Assembly: GCA_963669155.1 (NCBI GenBank)
Contig: OZ022579.1
Coordinates: 17,884,978-17,948,977, forward strand
Direction: 5' to 3'
DNA: 64,000 nt
DNA from: Arbacia lixula
Lineage: Eukaryota > Echinodermata > Echinoidea > Arbacioida > Arbaciidae
Shown one piece after another: positions 21,503 to 33,785 of this stretch. Each line of letters begins with the position of its first letter. The stretch's first letter is position 1. The notes beneath the pieces are model-generated. The model saw only the letters and a list, made by a program, of their open reading frames with translations. It was not told the origin of the DNA and did no database searches. A program made the translations under genes and the position numbers.

Positions 21503-23872
21503 GTGATGATTACACATTTCACATTTGATGCAGTATTTGGTACCTTTGGTACCAACTAAATATCCGCCATTTTGTTGAATTATTTATTTCATTTTTTATT
21601 CTGTACCATGATTTGCCAAAAAATGTGTGGAAATAGTTTTAGTGTTTTATACAGATTTTGTTTTCTTGTAAGTGATCTTATGTAACAATTAATGCATGCA
21701 AATGATAACTTTATTCTAATGTTCATGTTCTGTTCTAATCTTCATTGTTCAATAATAATACCCATAGTTGTAATTATTGATCTTATGTCTTTGAATGAAA
21801 TTGGAAATTGGAAGTTTACCGCAAATACTATATTGCAAGTGCGATGTAGTGAAATGGGCCGTGGGCAGTAACATGCTGAACAGTGGGTCGGAGGACTCTG
21901 AGACCCTGGCGTGAGCCGCATAAGTGTTGCACATAATCCAAGTAATGTTACTGGGGTACACGTAGCCTCGGGGACACGTACGGGTACACGTACAGTGTCA
22001 CGTAAGAGGAAATATTCGTTTTCGACTTCGCCCCGTCCCATTTATCGATGCATCGGAGCTTGACTGGAGCAACGCCATCGAGCCCCGGTTTAAAAAAAAA
22101 AATCCATATGACTCAGGTTTAATTTAAACTCATAAAATAGGCGTTGTGATCATTGTCCCCAGTCATTGTCATGATTGTCGCACCGATCGTCCGATCGTGA
22201 TCACCATATGTAACTGTACGCTATTATGACATGAGATGGCGGTGCACAATGCCGTACCCCGGGCTCCGACGGTACCACGGGGTACAGCGTGGTGCATCAT
22301 TTGATATCAATTAAACACAAAAGTGCAGGCTGGCGTGTAAATAAATGTAGTACTGGTATCCTCTTTTACTTGATATTTCGTCATGTCTAATACATCGAAG
22401 TACTAGCCTCATGCTACATACAGTACTTGCATTGAAGGTGGAAAAATGCTTTTATTTACAGCTCCAGAGACAGCTTGTCAATCCTAATGTCATGAGCATA
22501 TACCTAGAACTTTCCTTTTGCATTCTACCCTATAAGAAGCAATCTGCTTTTAAAAAAGCTTTTTTTTTTATTCACAAGCTATTTTCTGCATTTCGGGGGA
22601 AAAAATCACCCTATCCCCCCATTTAATGTTTTCACTGTTGTGTTGACTGGTGCTGATTGGATTAAATGAATAAAAACGGGAGAACCTGGAAAAGAGTGAA
22701 CAGTTTCCCTTTTTTCTGAATCCCATTACCCTGGCTGTCGCACTGGGTGAATACAAGAAGCCATTTGTTGCTCATTCAAGGGGCATCGGATGAACGAGTG
22801 TGACCAGAATTCCTCCTTCCCAGCTCCATCATCCCAGATCCCCGTCTTGACAGAGATCAGTCGGGTGATATACATGTAAAGTAGGCACTACAAGGGATCG
22901 GTTACCATGACGAAGCAGGCGAGGGCGAGTTTCAGAACCCTAGAACAAATCATCCAGACATTGTCATTTCATTTCGTTTCATTTTTCTATAATCTATATT
23001 TCATGTTCAAGGGCTAGGGAAACGTGAGAATCGGAAAGCGGATTTGTAGATGGTCTCCACAACATGGGGGTTCCTATTCAAGATGTCATGAAATGAGCCT
23101 TGAATTATAATAGGAATTGCGTTCTTTGAGGAACATTCTTTTTTCGCAGGCTTTTTTGTGAACTCTTTGCCCGCTTCGTTCGACTCGCGGCACATACAGC
23201 GGGCTGCCAAGTTCGACTCAAGTCACATTACGAGTACAATGCATACGGAACGCATTTAATTGTATTGTGCGCACACACATACAATAGCGACGCGTGTATT
23301 GCATAAGGGGATCAAAGTATCAATAGGCAGGAAGTCTCCCACGACAGGAAGTCTATTGAGAAGTACCCAGGGTCAATTTCAAAAGAGGAGTTTAGTTCAT
23401 TGTTAGCTTACTCTTTTTGAATGTCCCATTTAAATCCTAAATTGCTTGGCTCATTATTCCCATAAAACATGGGTTTGGTATGTAATGAAAGCTAAAGAAC
23501 AAACCTTTTTCATGAACTAACTTAGAGAATAACTTTCAGTAGGATGTATTGAATATAAGAGGTATAAAATAGCCTCCAAAACGATGATTTGGAGACAGAA
23601 TGTTAAGTTATAATTCTCAGAATCTATGATATTATACATGACAAAAATGATACCATTAGCAAGAGTATTAATTTCTTTTAGACTTTGCTACACATTTTTT
23701 TTCATCACTACAAACCAATAAAAAGTTATTGCAAGTTGAATAAGACAGTGCATGCAAAACCCCTCTGAATGCAGCGCCCTGAAATTAATGTGGCGCAGGG
23801 GAGATATTGTGCGTGGCAGGCAAAGAGTTAAGTTTGCAGCTTCATTTTGCATTGCAGGGACTAAATCAACCT
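21503..23872. other. No gene recognised
   Basis: Mixed-composition non-coding sequence. The segment 21955-22010 has repeated GTACACGTA/CACGTAC blocks, and 22255-22290 has a GGTACC-centred imperfect palindrome. Nothing coding could be supported. Confidence 0.4.
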
Positions 23873-23970
23873 GACACTATGAACGTGGTCTTTTGTAACA
23901 TGGACAAAATTTAGAAGGGTCCCATTGAAATTTTGTCAGCATAACAAAAGACTATGTTCATGGTGTGAGC
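23873..23970. mobile_element. Short foldback element
   Basis: GACACTATGAACGTGGTCTT and its mirror AAGACTATGTTCATGGTGTG bound about 98 bp. The inner ACAAAATTT / AAATTTTGT also pairs. MITE-like. Confidence 0.55.
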
Positions 23971-24119
23971 TCATGTATAATTTGTTGACTGCTCCGTAGA
24001 AATGATTGTAAACTTGCTGAAACGAGATGGGCTTTTTGAACAGAGAGGCACCAGCCTCTTCTGGCTAGCTTCACCTATTTTGTTTCGTATTAGCTGAGTA
24101 TGATCTAAAGCTCTAACTC

Positions 24120-24703
24120 TAGTATGCTTTTCACACTGGCAAAAATTTCCTTAGCCACGTATGATAGGTGGGGTAAGGCCTCCCCCCCCCCCCCCCCCTT
24201 AGCCCCACCTATCGTACAGGGCTTAGTTTAGACCACTTTCTGATTGGTTTTTACCAAAGTGGGCTAGCCCCACCAATAATTCGGGATTATTTGGCCCTGC
24301 AAAAAAGCAGAGCTAACCCCGCAATTGCAGGGCCAAGCCAAATAGTCCGGGGCTGAGAGCGCCAGTGAGAACAGAAACAAAAAAAAAATATGAGGCTAAG
24401 GAAATGCGATGTCAGCTTACAAGGCCAAGACGCCGAGACCAATCAGATAATGCCCAACGGGCGAGTAACCTTGATGCTGAGTGGTAAAGAGCACATGTGC
24501 AAGACGTACACTTATAAATATTCATAAGCTGTCAAGAAAGTCCAGGGCTAACGATTTCGAGTAGGAACAGCGTGGATTTTCTTAGTCTGGTTTAAGAAAA
24601 AGTATGGGGCTACGAAATGTCAGTGAAAAAAGCTTAAAAAAATAGTCCGGGGCTTAGGATAGTACGGAGTTAAGAAAACCCAATGAGAAAAGGGTATAAC
24701 TAT
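24120..24703. repeat. Probable degenerate DNA element with poly-C insertion
   Basis: AGTATGCTTTTCACACTGGC at the left is loosely mirrored by CCAATGAGAAAAGGGTATAACT at the right. Internal phrases recur in both orientations (CCCCACCTATCGTA / TATGATAGGTGGGG, TAGTCCGGGGCT twice). A C-run of 18 lies at 24181-24198. Confidence 0.4.
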
Positions 24704-24902
24704 AGGAAGCACAGAAGAACAACAATCACTACGGATTTGAAAGGAGAGTTGATGCTTTATGAAGGTAGACAAACAAGCACAATATTATAGCAAATGTTAG
24801 CGTATGCCAGATTATTTCAAGAGAGGGTTTTGTTTCAATCTTCATCCATCACTAAAATGATAAGTTTCAGAGTCACCCATTCCGTGACCCTGAATCGCAG
24901 TG

Positions 24903-24923
24903 GGGAAGGGGGGGGGGGGGGGA
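24903..24923. repeat. Poly-G run
   Basis: A near-pure G homopolymer of about 20 bases. Its length in the assembly is unreliable. Confidence 0.9.
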
Positions 24924-25375
24924 ATTGAGGAGTATTTTTGTTGTTGATCGTCCATTTGAATGCTGCCTTCCCAAACTTACTGGACCCAAATCTCTCTTCA
25001 CTTTCAAATAATATTTTATTTACTGTGTTTCTACCGACTTAGGGATCTGGGGGATCATTAGTATGCATTCCAGTATTCTGCCGAGGGCATACTTTCACTT
25101 GCCAGTGGACACAACCAAGCAAACATTGTCTTTGGTTTGTGGTAAAAGATTAACTTGTTATAATTTCCGGTCATGGCCCGGCCCCGGTGTCAAAGTGGCA
25201 GGAATGCCCTAGATGACTGCGTGGTGGCATGCATGGTTATTAGATTTAGCTGCTCCTCCGGTCTGGGGAGGTTTAAATACTTGAACCCCCTTGGAAGCGA
25301 GTGGGAGCAGCCCATCAAAGATTCAAGCCTTCTGTGCTGGCAGTGCTCTCTGTAGTGCAGGTATCACTTCCTTGC

Positions 25376-25446
25376 ATGGGTGGGTGGGGGCAGGGGGTGG
25401 GGGAAGGGGGTGGGGGAAGGGGGTGGGGGAAGGGGGTGGGGGAGGG
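25376..25446. repeat. G-rich minisatellite (GGGGGTGGGGGAA)
   Basis: A 15-bp unit GGGGGAAGGGGGTGG is repeated about four times, with strong strand asymmetry and G-quadruplex potential. The long frames through it in all directions are composition artefacts. A C-run of about 16 follows at 25507-25522. Confidence 0.9.
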
Positions 25447-25959
25447 ATGGTGGTGGGGATGGGAGATAAATGAAGGATGTAAGGCTGGGAATAGAATATG
25501 TAAGCGCCCCCCCCCCCCCCCCATAATACAACAAATATGATAACAATAACAACAAAAGTTGTTTCATGGTGTAGGCCTTGAGAAGAATACCACCTTAACC
25601 ATTGATTGAGGCAGGTGAAGTGGGGGTGGGGGATGGGGGGGGGGATGAAGGAGAAGGTGCTAACCCCATCCCCATGCCAGAGCTGCCATGAATCTCTTAA
25701 GGCAGGGGTATAATAAGTTACCAGATAGAACGTTTATCACAGTGTCCAAAACAGAAGGGTCATCATGGCAATATTGTAGCTCCCTAGGGTGCTGTGGGGG
25801 TATATGGGATGAGACTAAGAAGGGTTGGAGAACAGAGGTAGGACAGCACCCTCTACCATTAATTAAAGGGGGCAGATATTCTTGTATGCATCCTTGAAAC
25901 AGTGTCCTTCATGCTTGGTGAACGGATAGTTCCAATACAAAGCTCTTTCTATGAAGGGA

Positions 25960-26690
25960 GTATATGTAGCATAAATAAAGCATTGGATTTTAAAAATCCA
26001 ATCAAATACCTCACTCTGATTAAGTGGTAAATGGGCTTATCCATGTCCAAGATATTAATTAAGAATCAGCATTAAATGGTGGATGAATACCCCATTCAAC
26101 TTATTTTTTTAATTTGGGAAGCAAGGCTCATAAAATGTGGGGATTGTTAAGTAGACGAAAATGAGTTCAAATAGATCCATTACATTACAAAAGTGAGTCT
26201 ACAGATTTTGAAGCATTGAAACTGGTTACACCATAGACTGATCATTTATATGAAACACGGAGTGAGCAAAAATGGCCAGTGTCTAATTAAGCAGTGTTAT
26301 TTAATTATGAATGGTCTTTCCATACTTCATATGATTATGTGAGTAGCTTGGGAGGGTAATCATATAAAATGTGCGAATGGTATGTAGACTGAAATGCATC
26401 AAAATCCAACCATTGTATAATTTCCCAAGTTCAGTGCACTGCACTGTATAGTGAGTATGGATGTCGTAGCATTAATTGAGTTCACGCAGAATGAGTGTTT
26501 GTAAGTACAGTATGATACCAGGAGTTAAGAAACCCATATCCAATCTAGAACGACTGATTCATTTTTCAAAATGTGGGAATGGTAAAGTAGACCAAAATGC
26601 ATTTAAATCAAACCATTCTTTATCCCAAGTTCAATGCAATACACCGAGAAGTGAGTATGGCTTTTGAAGTGCTTATTAGGTTGTCTGTCG
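25960..26690. repeat. Old, diverged ~200-240 bp direct repeats
   Basis: CATAAAATGTGGGGATTG..GTAGAC at 26129, CATAAAATGTGCGAATGG..GTAGAC at 26364 and CAAAATGTGGGAATGG..GTAGAC at 26567 are spaced 235 and 203 bp. Surrounding phrases (TCCCAAGTTCAATGCA, GAGTATGGAT) also recur. A further partial copy with TTCACACAGAATGAGTATTT lies at 27368-27450. Non-coding. Confidence 0.6.
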
Positions 26691-26769
26691 CAAACGACAA
26701 ATCGCCTCTTGATTTTGTCAGAAATTTTTAAATCATTCTAGCCCCTGCTTTTCATAACATGTTAAGTGA

Positions 26770-26860
26770 ATCGTAAGATTTGTGGATGAATTGGTTAAGA
26801 GGCTGACTTAAGAATGTGTGACCCCGGTTCAATTCCTGGAGTGGGTAGGGTCATTACTTC
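26770..26860 (+). repeat. tRNA-like SINE head (A and B box)
   Basis: TGAATTGGTTAAGAGGCTGA at 26787-26806 resembles a tRNA D-arm/A box. CCCCGGTTCAATTCC at 26822-26836 resembles a T-arm/B box, at about the right spacing for an internal RNA polymerase III promoter. The acceptor stem and anticodon arm do not form a proper tRNA, so I read it as a SINE relic rather than a tRNA gene. Its 3' limit is not clear. Confidence 0.45.
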
Positions 26861-27156
26861 ATTCCTTTTGCAATGTCACTTTTGCCTCCTTCTCCTATTC
26901 TTTGACTTACTATGTCATTCTCTTTGATATTGTCTTTACCTTTTTTTTCTCTCGCCCCTTTATTATAAATGACTATCATCTACATTTTGTTAGCACATAG
27001 ATGTGACCATTTCAGGCAAGTCTCTGAAATGTTAGTATGTTGAAGGTGCGCTATGAGCTTTCTCCAGCGTTGCCCCTGATCTTTAATGAATAGATGGCGT
27101 CACCGTGCATTTGTCAGCTCTGTCTTTGCATGAATTTGCATTGACAGACGGTCACA

Positions 27157-27352
27157 GACCAGGGGGTTGTTTTACCAAGCTGTTCATAAGTTACGAATGT
27201 CTTTACAAGCGACTGGTGATCCCTTCTTGTGCTAAATGTGATACCACACTTTGTTCATTGAGAATCTGATTAAGCACAAGAAGGGATCACCAGACGTTCG
27301 TAAAGTCGTTCGTAACAGGTCTATGAACAGCTTGGTGAAACAACCCCCAGCT
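27157..27352. mobile_element. Family F foldback MITE, copy 1
   Basis: GGGGGTTGTTTTACCAAGCT and its mirror AGCTTGGTGAAACAACCCCC bound 196 bp. GTGATCCCTTCTTGTGCT and AGCACAAGAAGGGATCAC form an inner stem. The second copy is at 51137-51450 in intron 3 of the rhomboid gene. Confidence 0.85.
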
Positions 27353-27914
27353 CATACTTGTACACTGGGTTCACACAGAATGAGTATTTGTAAGTACAAT
27401 ATGACACTAGGAATGAGCAGAAACGGGTGTCCAATCTAGATATGCTGCTTCATTATGCATGTCCCATGATGCATATGGAAAATCATCCGCCCCGCGACGA
27501 GAAAACACACCAGCCTCATGAAAATTGATGCCGATTGTTTATCCACATAGATCATGCCGAATGGCCGTAAATCAAATAATTTACAAACCAAATCAAGCAG
27601 GATAAATAAAGGCATCTGTCTGCGTGTGATTTCCACCAAAAGTAGGCAAGCAAAGGCGATCTTCCTCGTCCTTTCCCGCTCTCCCCCGCTCATCAAATAT
27701 TGACGACCGCGCACCTCAGAGGGGGGTTTGTCCCAGCAGTGCCAGTGATAAGCAAAGGGTCTCCTGCTCTTTTCTCCTCCAAAGTCTGCGCAGTTTCATT
27801 CCTCATTTGGCGCTGAAATTTGCAATTTCCTTTTGCCAGCACTGAAGTGAGTGAAGAGATGGTGAGTTGCTCATGGCTTTCATGGTGAGACTATTAAAGT
27901 GGAGGTCTTGGACA

Positions 27915-27916
<2 letters not shown>

Positions 27917-27955
<39 letters not shown>

Positions 27956-28210
27956 ACTCTCTTTCCCTCTCCCTCTCTCTGTCTCATTCATTATCCCATC
28001 TTCTTTTCTCATTTATTCATATATTTTTTCCCATCCTTCTCTCTCTCTTTGTCTCTGTCTCTCTACCTCTTCTATTCCTGCCATTAATGTGTGAGCACTT
28101 TTCTTATTCATTTAGATTCCAAATCCATCACTTCCTTGCCAATGCCAATGTCAACAGAATTATATTTTTCTTTCCACATGGATTTGATTGGGAAATCAAA
28201 TATTCTGCAT

Positions 28211-28252
<42 letters not shown>

Positions 28253-28276
28253 TGCCTCTCTACCTTTATATCCTCC

Positions 28277-28330
<54 letters not shown>
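27917..28330. repeat. Three (CT)n microsatellites
   Basis: Pure or nearly pure CT runs at 27917-27975, 28212-28250 and 28280-28328, with shorter CT-rich stretches between. Leu/Ser-rich and Arg/Glu-rich frames here are repeat artefacts. Confidence 0.95.
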
Positions 28331-28331
<1 letters not shown>

Positions 28332-28435
28332 GGTTGGTTCTTAATGTTATCTTCCTCCTTGAGATCTCCAGATCATCATGTCTGTGCCAACGCTGTAAAT
28401 TAAGTGCAAGATTAGCCTTTCTTCCTTTCTTATGA

Positions 28436-30080
28436 ATTTTATACAATTTATGTATTTTATACATATTTATTCATTGATGTCAAATTCATTTTTTTATCAG
28501 TGTAGGCAAAAGCAATTGTGTTTTTTAGAAGTGGTAATGTGCTTCTTTCTTTCTTTCCACATCTTTATTTTTCTTCTTCATCCATCTTTAAAATTGATTA
28601 TTTTGGTAAAAGTGCTTTGGTCACGAGAATTAGATGCACAATATGTATGTTTTCTTGCTGGTCAGATATTTATTATGTGCTACTGCAATGAGGTTTTTTT
28701 TCTTCCTCAGTAAGAGTTTTCCCAATACACAACATTCACTGATTGTCATAGTTACCACCCCTAAAATATGTCTGTCCTAGAATAAGCTACCTTGAATGTT
28801 GATAAATTTGAAGGAAAAAAATTGAAAAACCTGTGCCTAACTTGTGTCTAACTTTATATCTACTGTAGATAGACTGAGTGGAATGTAACTACATGTATAA
28901 CAATGACTCTATTACAATGTTAGGAATACAACTTATATCTGTTTGGATGTCAGGTTACTAAGCAGGAGACACTCAAACAGTTGCCCTTCTCCAACTGAAA
29001 AACAATACAAGTATTTATGGGGGCTACTGTACATTTAATGCTTAGTTGGACAAACACTCTGAAATATGCTTTGCATATGAGGGTCTTTTTTTCTCCATAA
29101 GGGCTCTTTTGTTTGTTGTGGGGGCTTTTCATTGCATCGCGGGTAATTAACATCACCCGATGCCCCTGAGTTTATTTTTCATAACCATCCTGACTGATTA
29201 AGGTTCTTCAACATAACAGGGAGGACTATCTGGAGAGAAATATTATCCTCCACAACTGTTTTATCCACAAAAAAATGGATAATACATAACATCTGTGTAA
29301 TGCAAAGGAAACCACCAACTCTCTTTCAGTCTCAACTAATGCCCTGAATGTTTTCCCCTTCTTGAGGAAGAAAACTACTGGAGTGTTTTAGGTGCACAAA
29401 CACATTCTGCCATACAGATGAGTGACCTTTCTCAGACCTTTTCTCCAGTATGTGTGCACACTATCAGCCACTAGTGGTGACACTCACCAGTCGCACATTC
29501 ACCAGTCTTTGTCACCGTTTTCCGTTTCAACGCAGTCACGCGCACAGAGTGAAATCGCAGTTCTGAGAAAAACTTGCAAGCAAAGATTGTGACTTTTTCA
29601 TTCCACAGCTATAGTGTCTTTCCATCTTTTGGTTGTTAAGGTCTTGAGCTGGTGAAAAAGTAATAATATCAGCTGCAGCAAGGATGGAAGCTTGAGTTAC
29701 CAATGTAACTCTCTCTCTCTCACTCTCTCTGCAAGATGTTCAATTCTTCATTACGTACATGGAGTGCAATGCCCTTGTATGTTGTGATGCACATGAAAGA
29801 TTCCGGAAGCTTCATGCATTGTGGGCCAACTTGAATTTAAAATGTCCTCTTTGGCCTTTTTTTTTAGTGGGTGGGGGGGGGGGGGGCAAACTGAAACATT
29901 CAACTGAGGCTGATATCAGTATTCTCTTTATTCTTTTCTTAGATATCTCCCTGTATATTTTATTGTCATGTTTTTACTTCTACTTTTTAGATAATCAGTA
30001 TACATTTTGTATGGCAGATCACCCAATTTGTACTGAGTTACAAGTTATACTTTTCCTCTGTACTTCTTTACCTTCTTGTT
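28436..30080. other. No gene recognised
   Basis: AT-rich non-coding sequence. A short (CT)n is at 29710-29731 and a G-run of about 13 at 29874-29886. No splice-bounded coding exon could be supported. Confidence 0.4.
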
Positions 30081-30082
30081 TG

Positions 30083-30250
30083 TCTTGTTTTTTTTCTTCT
30101 TCCTCTTCTTCTTCTTCTTCGTCTTTGTCTTCTTCTACTTCTTCTTCTTCTTCTTCCTCTTCTTCTCCTCCTTCTTCTTCTTCTTCTTCTTCTTCTTCTT
30201 CTTCTTCTTCTTCTTCCTCTTCTCATTCCTCTTTCTACTCTTCCTCTTTC
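30083..30250. repeat. (TTC)n polypyrimidine microsatellite
   Basis: TTC/TCT triplets dominate about 165 bp, purest at 30165-30218. A homopurine-homopyrimidine tract of this length can adopt triplex (H-DNA) structure. Poly-Ser and poly-Phe frames are artefacts. Confidence 0.95.
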
Positions 30251-32050
30251 CTCATCTTCATCTTTATCATATTTTCCTAATTTCTTTCCTTCTTGTGCTT
30301 CTCTTTGTTCTTGATTCCTTTCTTATCATAATTTCAGGGGGGTCTTGAATACCTCTTCATGAGTCACTTTCACATCTCTGCGTCACAAAATGCACTAATC
30401 ATACAATGTAGCAGTTTGGCTTTCAAAGTGTACCTCCACTGTTAATGCTTAAGTCAAAGACACATGTGTGCTGCGCATTTTAAGTAGAGAAAAATATGGA
30501 GTTTCAGCAAATTAGATTTGAAATTATAAAGCTGTTCTTGTTGTTTTTCTGCTTCTTCTTCTTAGTCTTATTCTGCTTCTCTTTCATTTTCTTCCTATTG
30601 GTGAGAGAGAGGAGTGCAGATGGTTTGCACGTCCCTATCTTTGTGCAAATATCATAGACACTTTTCATATTGTCAGAATATTTACGACCCATTGAATCCA
30701 TACAGTCCATCGCACACGTATTTGATAATTTGTGAAAATGCTGAAGTTATAGTGTAGCCATTTTGCTTGCTAAGAGGAGAGCCATTGTTAATATTGAACA
30801 GTTAGGAAATTCAACACGTGTAGTGTGTGTGGTGGTGCCATCCAAACAGACATGTCATCACCTTCCGTAGAGGCACCTCTTACACCCAGTGCTAGTGTCT
30901 CACACCCTCAACATCAGCTGCATGTCCCCCCAACCAGTATTTATTTCTTGGGGTCCCATTACTCCGGCTGGCTTCATGAGCGTGCAGTGAAGTGGAAGGG
31001 AAGATGGCAACTCTGGATGTGTGAGTTTATGTCCATGAATCACCTGTGATGGTAGGAGCAGGCCGGGGCGGGTCGCTATCACCCCGGAAAGCTGGCAATT
31101 TTCCCAGAAATCATTTTTAGGTGGTAATCATAAGGGGCGCTGATTCACTCTGCATTTTTCATAAAGTGCAGACAAATATTTTGGGCATTGCCAGAAGATT
31201 ATAGCTTTGTCATTCATGGAAAGATCTATAGAAGAGATACTGCTGAGTACAAATTGGTAAGTAAGCTGAATGTCAGGATAGCAGTGAGTCAAGATCTGAG
31301 ATTACAAGTTTCTTATTAGTTTGAAAGCAATTTGCCAGGGAAAAATCTGGAGTTTTGGCAAATTAACTTCCCAATTAACAGCTACCCCCATTTGATATAA
31401 GCATTATTGTTGACTTCCCCATTGTTGCGTCATAAGACAGGCCTTGATTCTTTGAAGATGTGCGCATTTCAAGTGGAATAAAGCTTCCTAAATTGGAGAT
31501 CAGCTGCGGTAATTATGTGATTCCCAGTGACAACTAACCTAGTTTGATGCGATGTTGTAGGCGTAAGTATCTGAAGGCACCATGCTGTATTGTGATAGGC
31601 TTCAGGTATGGTAGAATGGTTATTGTAGCATACTCTGGCATTAAAATAGACTCAGATGGGAGGAAGCCATGTAGCTGTAGGCTTGGAGAGTGCCGCCGTG
31701 ATGCGTGGGAGGCAAAGCTAATAATGAATACAAGCAACTGAAATGCAAGCTGAATGCTACTGGATGAGTTGAGTCATCCAAGGTGATATGGTTATAGTGT
31801 GTCTATATGAGCCTTTGATGTGGTTCGTTCATGTCAAATTTATATTGCTGATATCGAAATGACAACGGAAATGATAGTGGAAATTATTTCCTACATATTC
31901 TTTGCGCCCCATTGAATATTTGTCGGCAAATGTGAAATATTTTGTCATGCAACTGATATATTAGAAGCTCAACATCAAATTTTGCCCAATGATTGCACTG
32001 TATTTTGTCTGCAAAACTGAAATTCTGTTGTGCTGAGAAACTCCCCTTTA
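30251..32050. other. No gene recognised
   Basis: Mixed non-coding sequence without recognisable transposon ends or coding exons. A C-run of about 22 begins at 32053. Confidence 0.4.
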
Positions 32051-32115
32051 AACCCTCCCCCCCCCCCCCCCCCCGACTACACTAATTGGTTAAAGATACA
32101 TGTTTCTTATATTTG

Positions 32116-32116
<1 letters not shown>

Positions 32117-32189
<73 letters not shown>
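32117..32189. repeat. (TG)n(GA)n microsatellite
   Basis: A short (GT)n leads into about 30 GA dinucleotides. Arg/Glu and Ser/Leu frames over it are artefacts. Confidence 0.95.
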
Positions 32190-32190
<1 letters not shown>

Positions 32191-32385
32191 GGGTGGGTGG
32201 GTGGGTCGCAAAAGAGAAAGAAAAAGAGAGGGGAGAAGGGATCAAATTGAGAAAATGTTACACTTGTTGAAAGAGCAACATTTCCAAGAGAAAGATCAAA
32301 AGAAAGATAGAAAGATATTAGCCATATAGATGAAGAAAAGGAAAGAAAGGAGAAAACGAATGAAGGGGTTGGGATAGAGATACAG

Positions 32386-32794
32386 GGGTCATTCCATGGG
32401 GTTGGGACAAAGTTTTCATGCAATGTCCATGTAACAGAGGTATCAACCTTTGAAGTTCACCATGGAGATCAATTCAGATGTTTTGAGCTGTCAATGAAAA
32501 ATTGCCTTCTTTTCTCAGTAATAGGTGTTAAAATTTGAATTTTTTTATGGATTTGAAGCAACAGGCACACACAAATCTACCACTGTTACATGAAAATCAT
32601 ACTGTTTTGATATAGACAAGAAATTTTCATAAGTCAAAATGCAATATGCCATGGTCTTTGAGAAATAATACTGGATGGGACCCCCATTTTTTTGCTCATG
32701 CCATTATTGGACTATATTTGCCTGGTTTGAAAAAGATATGGATTTTGGAATTGTGGTATGTCACAAAAATTGCCCCAACCCCGTGGAATCACCC
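32386..32794. mobile_element. MITE with GGGTNATTCCA ends
   Basis: GGGTCATTCCATGGGGTTGG at the left is mirrored by CCAACCCCGTGGAATCACCC at the right (409 bp). The left arm continues GACAAAGTTTTC, the right arm GGCAATTTTTGTG. Flanks ACAG/ACAA hint at a 4-bp duplication. The terminus resembles that of the MITE at 54550-60007 (GGGCAATTCCACAGG), suggesting one superfamily. No transposase. Confidence 0.65.
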
Positions 32795-33415
32795 ACAAAC
32801 AAAGAGAATGAAGAAAAGATGTATCCCTGTTGACCAGAGGAGCTGGTGCTGGAGAGAGAGAGAGAGGAGGGGAAGGACGGAAACTGTAGCTTGATGAAGT
32901 CACACACCAGTGGGCTAATCTGGTCACGCATGGCTCTCCTCCGCAGAGATTTCCAAGCTTTTTCCCCCCCTCTCCCCTTCCGCTCAAGAAATGCAGGCAA
33001 AAAGCCAACTCACCACACGTAGCGATAATTTAGGATGTCTCTCCCCACAAAATCTCAGGACACCAGGAATGAAGGCTGCACATGATCCATTATCCTGACA
33101 AAGACGGACATAAATACTTGACCATATATATATATGTTCATTCTGGGTATGCCCAGGTTGGAAGATGGTTTTTGTATGCCCACCTCACTAGTAGGAGATC
33201 ATCTTGTTTTCATGATATAGAGTTATTGACTGCTGTACTTTAAACAAATTGGAAATAAACCTCCGAATTGGCCTGGCAGTTGAAGAATGGAAATAATGAT
33301 AATGTTTGTATATATCTATGGGCAAGTCACTTCATGGTAGTTATCAAAAAATGCACTACAATAACCTCCCACAAAAACAACAGAAGTAAACAGTAAATCA
33401 CACCTCTTTTCCATT

Positions 33416-33615
33416 NNNNNNNNNNNNNNNNNNNNNNNNNNNNNNNNNNNNNNNNNNNNNNNNNNNNNNNNNNNNNNNNNNNNNNNNNNNNNNNNNNNNN
33501 NNNNNNNNNNNNNNNNNNNNNNNNNNNNNNNNNNNNNNNNNNNNNNNNNNNNNNNNNNNNNNNNNNNNNNNNNNNNNNNNNNNNNNNNNNNNNNNNNNNN
33601 NNNNNNNNNNNNNNN
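33416..33615. other. Assembly gap (200 N)
   Basis: A run of exactly 200 N, probably a placeholder of nominal length, immediately followed by a CCT/CTC-rich tract that likely broke the assembly. Confidence 1.
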
Positions 33616-33785
33616 CTTCCTCCTCTTCTTCTTCTTCCTCCTCCCCCTCCTCTTCCTCTTCCTCCTCCCCCTCCTCCCCCCTCCTCCTCCCCTCCTCCTC
33701 CCCCTCCTCCCCCCTCCTCCTCCTCCTCCTCTTCCTACCCCTCCTCCTCCCCCTCCTCTTCCTCTTCCTCCCCCTCCTCCTCCCC
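33616..33785. repeat. CTC/CTT polypyrimidine tract bordering the gap
   Basis: Almost pure C/T for 170 bp, in CTCCTC and CTTCCT units. The true tract probably extends into the gap. Confidence 0.95.

Noticed and set aside
25173-25540. Gly/Pro-rich frames on both strands
   Set aside because: They come from the G-rich minisatellite and have no splice or homology support.
26770-26860. Functional tRNA gene
   Set aside because: A and B boxes are recognisable but no acceptor stem or anticodon arm of normal size can be drawn.
28087-28464. Leu/Ser-rich and Arg/Glu-rich frames of 70-118 residues
   Set aside because: Products of (CT)n repeats; every frame is open because of composition.
29759-30348. 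Poly-Ser and poly-Phe frames up to 173 residues
   Set aside because: They read a (TTC)n tract, and the rest has no domain or codon bias.
30825-31049. Ser/Pro/His-rich frame as a coding exon
   Set aside because: No acceptor/donor pair in a phase compatible with any neighbouring exon and no recognisable domain.
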